Positions 41,393 through 50,659 of a stretch of 50,659 nt of DNA are shown piece after piece. Position 1 is the first letter of the stretch. The number at the start of each line of letters is the position of its first letter. Made by a program: the position numbers and the translations under genes. A model generated the notes under the pieces. That model made no database searches. It was not told where the DNA came from and worked only from the letters and a program-made list of their open reading frames with translations. This stretch comes from Sunxiuqinia dokdonensis (GTDB taxonomy: Bacteria > Bacteroidota > Bacteroidia > Bacteroidales > Prolixibacteraceae), in contig NZ_LGIA01000195.1 of assembly GCF_001270965.1 (NCBI RefSeq), positions 1 through 50,659 on the forward strand. Direction: 5' to 3'.

Positions 41393-41577
41393 TTTTGGCA
41401 GGTCTTCTGGCTCACCTCTCTTTCTGATGCCTTCCCGTTCGTCAGTTGCCGGACAGTGGCTGGGGTTTCAGAAAGATCATTCGAGGCTTACAGCTGCGGG
41501 TACAGCTCCGGATTCTAACCGGATTCCCTTTTGATCCTGATCTGGCAGTTGCCGGATCGTTGGAACCAAATCCGTGA
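41393..41577 (-). ncRNA. Cobalamin riboswitch
   Basis: On the minus strand the leader contains the B12 box AGCCAGAAGACCTGCC (41412-41397), GGGAAGGC upstream of it, the core CTGTACCCGCAGCTGTAA, and the paired GGTTCC and GGGAATCCGGT elements near 41570-41520. These are the conserved parts of the AdoCbl/MeCbl riboswitch. About 100 nt separate the box from the btuB ATG (41291), enough for an expression platform. Repression of the operon by cobalamin is expected. The 5' boundary is approximate. Confidence 0.93.
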
Positions 41578-41585
41578 CAAATGTA
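41578..41585 (-). promoter_or_regulatory. -7 box for riboswitch-btuB-cob operon
   Basis: On the minus strand TACATTTG matches TAnnTTTG. It lies immediately upstream of the aptamer, so transcription would start at about 41574, at the first riboswitch helix. Confidence 0.55.
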
Positions 41586-41688
41586 GAGATTTTGTTTCCA
41601 AACTTCCTACTAAAAAAAAGAAAAAAACCGATCGTTAAACGAAACGCCAGATTTTCAGTCTAAAATTCGCACAGTTGAGTTTTTTTTC

Positions 41689-41725
41689 AAAACCGGGAAG
41701 TCCTTCGCATAAGCTTCCCGGTTTT
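41689..41725. terminator. Hairpin terminator (inner of two)
   Basis: AAAACCGGGAAG (41689-41700) pairs with CTTCCCGGTTTT (41714-41725), a perfect 12-bp stem between the riboswitch promoter and the Oar-type receptor gene. It lies beyond a first hairpin on the minus strand and would insulate the cobalamin promoter. Confidence 0.6.
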
Positions 41726-41735
41726 TCCTGAATTG

Positions 41736-41775
41736 AAAAGAGGCTGCCCGTTAAGTTCGGACAGCCTCTTTTTTT
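41736..41775. terminator. Hairpin terminator after the Oar-type receptor gene
   Basis: AAAAGAGGCTG-CCG (from 41737) pairs with CGG-CAGCCTCTTTT, 28 bases after the receptor stop. A-runs and T-runs flank the stem on both strands, so it can act in either direction. Confidence 0.75.
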
Positions 41776-41802
41776 ATCAGACCGCTAATTTTCCTTGATC
41801 CG

Positions 41803-44800
41803 CTAGAAAATATAGCGTACACCTACCTGCAGTTGCCAGTTCTGGCTGTAGTTGTAGTAAGTTGAGTAGGATTTTGACAAATAGTTTCCATCGGAATCTT
41901 TCACCATGGAGAAATTGGGAACATTATTGGCGTCCACGCCTTCATACCTCAAAATCTGTCCGTTATTGGCTTCAAACATGTTCTTAACAACTCCCCATTC
42001 GTTGTTCAGCAGGTTGCCAAAGTTCAGGAAATCAAGGCTGAACTGCAAAGTGTTGGTTGTATTTCCAATCTTCACATAGTATTCACGTGCCAGGCGCAAA
42101 TCGAACCGATGTACCCAAGGAGCTCTGGCAGCGTTTGCTTCGGCATATTCTCCTTTGTGCTTTTTCAGATAGTCATCTTGCTCCACAAATTCAAAGAAAG
42201 CATTTTCATCGGCGGCACTCACAAAATTAATCTCCCCTTTAGCACTTGGAATATAAATTAAATCGGAAGCATAACCATCGCCATTCATGTCGTTTGTATA
42301 GGTAAAACTATACCCGCCGGCTGAATATCCGGAGTAAAACAAATTAACGATCGTAGCCGATTTAAGCGTGTTGTTCAACCATGGAATTTTGTACGATGCA
42401 GATGCAATGGCTTTGCTTGGCACCACATATTGCGAACGCTGGACTTCAGGCAAATGCGGTCCGTTTACGGTAACAAGACCATTGTAGGCCGATGCTGCGT
42501 TACTCCCCGGCATGCCCGAAATTTCCTTTGATTCGGTATAGGTATAGGCAGCCATTAAACTCAAGTCTTCAATTGGCTCAGCTTTCAGGGTAATGTTTCC
42601 GATTGCACCCCAACCCTCATCCGTATTCGCTAAAACATAAGCGTTCTTTGAAGTATAGGTGATCTCTTCGCTATCCGGATAAATGTACCGGTTATCGGGG
42701 CCGTTAAAACGTTGCCAGCTATTGTCGGGTTGTTCCAGGTTATAGTTTTTCAGCATCACCCCATTGATGTTGTTGGTATAGATTCCTTCAACGGTGACTG
42801 ACATGGGGAAAGAGACCGGTAGATTAAGATCCAGAGCCAAAGACGATTTCCACACCTGTGGCATTTTGAAATCAGGATCGATCGCGTTCACATCGCGTGG
42901 CAGGGCTCCATCTTCGGGACTAATGGTATTTTGAAGATTCAAACGTGAGATCATTTCGCCGACATCGGTCATCATGGGGCCGGCCAACGATGCCAAAACA
43001 GGATCAGCACTGGTTACATTGCCCTCCGAATCGTAGCGCGTCACTGCTGCATAGCTGCCTTGCACCATGCCTGAATTGGTGGGCATGTTGGTGAAGAACA
43101 CCAGGGGCAACCTACCCGCAAATATTCCCGTACCACCGCGCAGTTTCATACTTTGATCGCCCTTCATATCCCAGGTGAAACCCACTCTTGGAGAAAGCTG
43201 AACTTTGGCTTCGGGCCATTCGCCGGTATCAATTTTTTTGCCGCCAAAATCCAATTCATAAATGGCATTGTTCCGAATAATGTTGTCCTCGTATTTCAGG
43301 TAATCGGCGCGAATACCGTAAGTTAATTTAACATCGGTATTCACATTCCATTCATCCTGGGCATACAAGCCAAACTGATTAAATGCCACTTCAGCTGCCG
43401 GACTTTTTTCACCATCATACCCATAGGTTAAGGCAAAATCCCGGGGTGCAGCCTGGTTTAAAAAATCGTCGATGCTGGCATAGCGATAATAACCCGTTCC
43501 ATTTCGCATGTAGGAGTTATTGGCCATTTGGTGTTCAAAACTTACACCAGCGGTAATCTTGTGACTGCCCAAATAGAAAGTGGCGTTGTCGATTATGCTG
43601 AAGATGTTGTTGTTTACGCCATTGTTCCAGGTGAATAATTCGTAACCGGCCGACAGGTAGGGTTCAAGAATTTGTTGCCCGTCTCCGGTCACGCCGTTCA
43701 TAATATCGATAAAAGGAAATGGCGACGATTCTGATCCACGGACATCCTGGATTTTCGTGTAAGTAGACAGGAATTGGTTTGAGAATTTTTCTGAAATACG
43801 GCTGTTCAAATCGAAGGAAAACGAGTTGACAATGTTATCCATCGAGTAAATGGAATTTGAAAAAGCCATGGAGTATTGAGAGATCCGGTCCATGTTCCTG
43901 TTTCGGAAACCCCCGTCGGTTGAATTCCCGTTAGTGGGGTTCCAGGCTTGATTTTTGGTGTAGTTATAGCGCAAGCTCACCTTGTTGGCGTCATTGATGT
44001 TCCAGTCAATTCGGGCCAACAGCTTTTTGTTGCTTTCGTCAGCCGGATAGCTGCTGTACGAACCTGGATTGTAGCCATAATTGTCAATCAAATGTTGCCG
44101 AACCCGCTCCATGTCCGACACACTTGTGCGCGAAAGCGACAAATCGGTATTGGCTGTGCCATCTTCCGACGGCCTCCAGGTAACCACTTGTCCCGGGCGT
44201 ATTTCGTATTCGCCATTCACAAAAAAGAACAATTTATTTTTGATGATTGGGCCTCCAAACGTGGCGCCGTACGTTTTTGTCGATTCTTCGTCGCGTGCTC
44301 CAAAGTCAACGTCTCCAATCCGGTTTCCCCGCATATCCTGATTGGTGAAGTAGTGGTAGGCCGAGCCTTTAAAAGTGTTGGTTCCCGATTTGGTAATGGC
44401 ATTGACACCGCCACCAATGAAATTCGTTTGGCGGACATCAAAAGGGGCAATCACCACCTGAACTTCTTCAATGGCATCCAGCGAAATGGGATTACCACCA
44501 CCAGGAAGCGTTGAGCTCAATCCGAAGTTGTTGTTAAAATTAGCCCCGTCAACCGTGAAATTGGTCGAACGGCCGTCGCCTCCGGCGAAGCTCATGCCGT
44601 TGGCATAGGGCGAAATGCGGGCAATATCCGAGATGCTTCGGTTAATGGTGGGCATGGCGTTCATCTGCTCGTTCGAAATATTTGTTGTGGCACCCGTTTT
44701 GGTTGTGCGAAAAGGCGAAGCTTTTGCTCCCAGCACAACCACTTCGCCAACATCAACCGAACTTTCCTTCAATTTTGCATTTAAAATAAACGTTTCACCC

Positions 44801-45102
44801 AACGCCAGCCGAATATCAGCATAAGTTCCTTTGTGGTGACCAACAAAGGATACTTCCACGATGTAGGGCCCGCCTGACCGCATCCCTTGCAAATCGAACC
44901 GGCCTTCGTTGTTGGTGATGGTACCATACTGGCTGCCTGATGGTTCGTGTATGGCCAGTACCGTGGCTCCCGGGAGGCTTTCGCCTGATTCGGTGCTCAC
45001 TGTTCCGGTCATTCCAGCCGTTGTAATTTGTGAAAGCACCGGCGAAGATGCCAGCAGCATGAAAAGAAAGAGTAAAGTGTAATTTTTCATTTTTGTCTTC
45101 AT
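41803..45102 (-). CDS. Oar-type TonB-dependent receptor with carboxypeptidase-regulatory-like domain
   Basis: This 1099-residue outer-membrane protein has a signal peptide (SSPVLSQ), an N-terminal carboxypeptidase-regulatory-like domain (GTVSTESGESLPGATV, NNEGRFDLQGM, about 32-112), a plug with SDIARISPYANGMSF and FTVDGANFNNNFG, and a long barrel ending NWQLQVGVRYIF. The plug-to-barrel sequence NAITKSGTNTFKGSAYHYF and FGGPIIKNKLFFFVNGEY is typical of Oar proteins, known in myxobacteria and Bacteroidota for transport or export of proteins and peptides. No lipoprotein partner is adjacent. It is divergent from the GH2 gene and stands alone with a terminator. Confidence 0.88.
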   Translation of the reverse strand: MKTKMKNYTLLFLFMLLASSPVLSQITTAGMTGTVSTESGESLPGATVLAIHEPSGSQYGTITNNEGRFDLQGMRSGGPYIVEVSFVGHHKGTYADIRLALGETFILNAKLKESSVDVGEVVVLGAKASPFRTTKTGATTNISNEQMNAMPTINRSISDIARISPYANGMSFAGGDGRSTNFTVDGANFNNNFGLSSTLPGGGNPISLDAIEEVQVVIAPFDVRQTNFIGGGVNAITKSGTNTFKGSAYHYFTNQDMRGNRIGDVDFGARDEESTKTYGATFGGPIIKNKLFFFVNGEYEIRPGQVVTWRPSEDGTANTDLSLSRTSVSDMERVRQHLIDNYGYNPGSYSSYPADESNKKLLARIDWNINDANKVSLRYNYTKNQAWNPTNGNSTDGGFRNRNMDRISQYSMAFSNSIYSMDNIVNSFSFDLNSRISEKFSNQFLSTYTKIQDVRGSESSPFPFIDIMNGVTGDGQQILEPYLSAGYELFTWNNGVNNNIFSIIDNATFYLGSHKITAGVSFEHQMANNSYMRNGTGYYRYASIDDFLNQAAPRDFALTYGYDGEKSPAAEVAFNQFGLYAQDEWNVNTDVKLTYGIRADYLKYEDNIIRNNAIYELDFGGKKIDTGEWPEAKVQLSPRVGFTWDMKGDQSMKLRGGTGIFAGRLPLVFFTNMPTNSGMVQGSYAAVTRYDSEGNVTSADPVLASLAGPMMTDVGEMISRLNLQNTISPEDGALPRDVNAIDPDFKMPQVWKSSLALDLNLPVSFPMSVTVEGIYTNNINGVMLKNYNLEQPDNSWQRFNGPDNRYIYPDSEEITYTSKNAYVLANTDEGWGAIGNITLKAEPIEDLSLMAAYTYTESKEISGMPGSNAASAYNGLVTVNGPHLPEVQRSQYVVPSKAIASASYKIPWLNNTLKSATIVNLFYSGYSAGGYSFTYTNDMNGDGYASDLIYIPSAKGEINFVSAADENAFFEFVEQDDYLKKHKGEYAEANAARAPWVHRFDLRLAREYYVKIGNTTNTLQFSLDFLNFGNLLNNEWGVVKNMFEANNGQILRYEGVDANNVPNFSMVKDSDGNYLSKSYSTYYNYSQNWQLQVGVRYIF

Positions 45103-48800
<3,698 letters not shown>

Positions 48801-48824
48801 TACTAATAACCCTCACTCCGAGGC

Positions 48825-48864
48825 AAATCCCTGGCAGAATTTTGGTCTGCCAGGGATTTTTTTT
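48825..48864 (+). terminator. Intrinsic terminator after GH2
   Basis: AAATCCCTGGCAGA (48825-48838) pairs perfectly with TCTGCCAGGGATTT (48846-48859) around a short loop and is followed by a T-run. It starts 25 bases after the GH2 stop. Confidence 0.88.
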
Positions 48865-49173
48865 GGTACAGGGACGAGGAAAAGAGCCAGATGAATTATA
48901 TGGGTGTGAAAAAAAATCAGATGCTTTATAACAGTATTTTGTACTTTAATTCGGGACAGCTTTTGAAACAAACGAGTAGGTGTCTGGTCGTCAGGTGAAT
49001 ACAAAGATCTAAAATAAGTGTCTGTTTCGAAGGCAGCCTAGGATAGGTATGACATAAAACATAAGCTGTAGGAGGGAAAAGAAAAAATTTTACCTTTACG
49101 GACCTAGCCGAAACCAACAAATTGCCTGTTGCTTGTGCGTATTGCTTGTGCTTAGAAAATAGATTTGTTGCCA
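48865..49173. other. Leader region of the ECF sigma gene
   Basis: A near-consensus -7 box TACCTTTA lies at 49091-49098. Two copies of TTGCTTGTGC (49129-49138 and 49142-49151) form a direct repeat with 13-base spacing just upstream of the ATG. No gene is seen. Confidence 0.35.
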
Positions 49174-49785
49174 ATGGACAAGAGTATTGATATATTACTT
49201 GCTGGGATATCAATGAATGAGGAGGCTGCCCTGACTAAACTGATCGAACACTTTTCGACCGAGCTGTATATTTTTGCGTTTGGACTTGTGAAACGGAAAG
49301 AGGTTGCCGAAGAAATTGTGAGCGATATTTTTTTCAGATTATGGAATGAACGACAGAATATCGGTCGAATTCATAATATCCGATCCTACCTCATCACAGC
49401 AGTCCGAAACAACTCGCTGACCTATCTTCGATCAAAAAACAACAAGCCCCATCTGACTCTGGACGAGATTGATACCTTCGAGCTTGAACCACTACAATGC
49501 CCGGAAACAATACTGATAGACAAAGAAACGATGGGGCTCATCAACAGAAGCATTGCGCAGCTGCCGGCAAAAAACAAAATGATCTTCACGCTGGCGAAAA
49601 TCAACGGACTAAAATACAAGGAAATTGCGCTTTTGATGAATATTTCAACCCGAACCGTGGAGAACCACATTGCTGCTGCAATTGAACGAATCGATACCAT
49701 ACTATCGCGTGAAAATCAGCGGGAATTGGATCAGCTGAAAAAGGTGATTTCAACAACGATTTTGCTTTTCCTTCATTTTTTTTAA
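49174..49785 (+). CDS. ECF RNA polymerase sigma factor (Bacteroidota type)
   Basis: This sigma factor of about 203 residues has region 2 at about 10-80 (FAFGLVKRKEVAEEIVSDIFFRLW, then RSYLITAVRNNSLTYLR) and region 4 at about 125-180 (LPAKNKMIFTLAKINGLKYKEIALLMNISTRTVENHI, a helix-turn-helix). It ends with a short hydrophobic tail, common in the Bacteroidota expansion family. The frame opens at a TTG at 49165; the ATG at 49174 (MDKSIDIL) is chosen. The FecR-like anti-sigma gene follows after 54 bases. Such pairs respond to a signal relayed by a SusC-like transducer and switch on adjacent glycan loci, which would lie to the right of the window. Confidence 0.9.
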   Translation: MDKSIDILLAGISMNEEAALTKLIEHFSTELYIFAFGLVKRKEVAEEIVSDIFFRLWNERQNIGRIHNIRSYLITAVRNNSLTYLRSKNNKPHLTLDEIDTFELEPLQCPETILIDKETMGLINRSIAQLPAKNKMIFTLAKINGLKYKEIALLMNISTRTVENHIAAAIERIDTILSRENQRELDQLKKVISTTILLFLHFF

Positions 49786-49839
49786 AAATAAACGGAATCA
49801 AGCTAGGGGATTCTTTCGCCAAATGCATCTTTAAAATTG

Positions 49840-50659
49840 ATGACCAAAATGTACGCGTGTAAAGTGGATACGAAACCAAGCACATATGAACTTCTCGCCC
49901 GGTATTTGGCGGGAGATCTCTCTAAGCGAGAAGCATCTTCATTAAAAAGTCGTGTTTTAGGCAATGACCTCAAATCCAACTTTAGCCAAATTGAGGAGTT
50001 TTGGAATATGAAAGTGGAAGATGAGCATGTTGCATCGCGCATCAGCCGCCGAACATGGCGCAAAATCTCGTTTCGAAACTTTCGGGATTTTCAGAATAAC
50101 TTTCTTGGTTATGTGGCTGTTGTCTTGGTTGTTGTAGCCATTGGCTTCGGACTTTATTCCTGGGCAAAGCATTATCCGGTTGAACAAATCGAATACATCA
50201 CTGATGCCGGCCAAGTGAATGAAGTCAGCTTGCCTGATGGGTCAAAGGTGTGGCTCAACGCCAAATCGAAACTCACTTACACCCAATATCTCATCGGAAG
50301 CGACCGCTATGTCTCGCTCGACGGTGAGGCCTATTTTGATGTTGTTTCGGATTCTGACAATCCTTTTTTTGTATCAACATCCGATGCGCAAATCAAAGTA
50401 ACCGGAACCCGGTTTGCTGTCAGCGCTTATCATGACGACCCGTTTGTTACCACCCATCTGGAAGAAGGAATCGTAACCTTCATGACAAAAAAAAGTGACA
50501 CCGAGCACAAACTTGCACCTGGACAGCTGGTTAAAATGGACCGGCAATCCGAATCACTCGAATTTAGCAGCCCGGAAAACCTCATTGCCGGTGACTGGAA
50601 AAACGGTGAACTCAACTTCTACGATGAACGTTTTGAGCGAATTGCGAAAAAGCTGGAAC
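49840..50659 (+). CDS. FecR-family anti-sigma factor (3' end outside window)
   Basis: The frame is open from ATG 49840 (or ATG 49849) to the window edge, giving at least 273 residues. The N-terminal cytoplasmic part (about 1-85) should hold the sigma factor. A single membrane segment follows around 90-110 (FLGYVAVVLVVVAIGFGLY). The periplasmic FecR domain begins near 120: VSLPDGSKVWLNAKSKLTY, then VSLDGEAYFDV and IKVTGTRFAVSAY. The later LAPGQLVKMD and the FYDERFERIAKKLE start of the secretin/TonB-like short domain are also family features. It partners the ECF sigma gene upstream. The missing 3' end is due to the window limit. Confidence 0.9.
   Translation, partial: MTKMYACKVDTKPSTYELLARYLAGDLSKREASSLKSRVLGNDLKSNFSQIEEFWNMKVEDEHVASRISRRTWRKISFRNFRDFQNNFLGYVAVVLVVVAIGFGLYSWAKHYPVEQIEYITDAGQVNEVSLPDGSKVWLNAKSKLTYTQYLIGSDRYVSLDGEAYFDVVSDSDNPFFVSTSDAQIKVTGTRFAVSAYHDDPFVTTHLEEGIVTFMTKKSDTEHKLAPGQLVKMDRQSESLEFSSPENLIAGDWKNGELNFYDERFERIAKKLE

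Overview
This window is from the chromosome of a Bacteroidota member. The sequence signs are: type IX secretion (T9SS) C-terminal sorting domains on secreted glycosidases; a PorZ homologue; TonB receptors paired with DUF4249 or BtuG-like lipoproteins; DUF4296; a GldA-type ABC ATPase; an ECF sigma/FecR pair; the long IspG form; and repeated -7 boxes of the Bacteroidota type TAnnTTTG. Gene content fits an environmental polysaccharide degrader, perhaps Marinilabiliales/Prolixibacteraceae, but that placement is inference. No rRNA, tRNA, CRISPR array, transposase or phage gene was seen.

Layout. 1-5657 is the downstream end of a beta-glucan cluster: the tail of a GH3 beta-glucosidase, a modular GH5, a lipoprotein GH16 and a T9SS-secreted GH16, all tightly spaced on the plus strand. 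5719-20155 is mostly housekeeping: HAD phosphatase, IspG, GldA plus a glycosyltransferase, an RluA-family synthase, RmlB, a Tat-type amidase, an aminotransferase-fold protein that lacks the PLP lysine, the operon rdgB-porZ-recO, and an AlkD-type glycosylase. 20251-23136 is a two-gene operon: a tetraheme NapC/NrfH-like cytochrome fused to a SUMF1 domain, then a Tat-exported Gfo/Idh/MocA oxidoreductase. 23544-30757 holds ComF, a DUF4249/TonB receptor pair, a small outer-membrane barrel joined to a sirtuin lacking the zinc cysteines, a radical SAM protein, a shortened amidohydrolase-like protein and a DUF4296 lipoprotein.

30893-41585 is a minus-strand cobalamin locus. A promoter and a B12 riboswitch precede btuB, a btuG-like surface lipoprotein, cobU, cobT, cobS, cobC and cobQ, then an alkC-type DNA glycosylase, then cbiB. 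It covers corrinoid capture and nucleotide-loop assembly and carries no corrin-ring synthesis genes, so it is a salvage locus. Intergenic gaps here are rich in palindromes and simple repeats. A 35-bp imperfect direct repeat derived from the 3' end of cobQ flanks alkC, suggesting that alkC was inserted there.

41803-50659 holds a large Oar-type TonB receptor, a divergent GH2 beta-galactosidase lipoprotein with a strong terminator, and an ECF sigma factor with the start of a FecR anti-sigma factor running off the window. In Bacteroidota such a pair usually precedes a SusC/SusD polysaccharide locus.

The observations most worth following are the lysine-less aminotransferase fold, the cytochrome-SUMF1/Tat-oxidoreductase pair, the cobQ-tail repeat around alkC, and the amidohydrolase that has lost its catalytic barrel.
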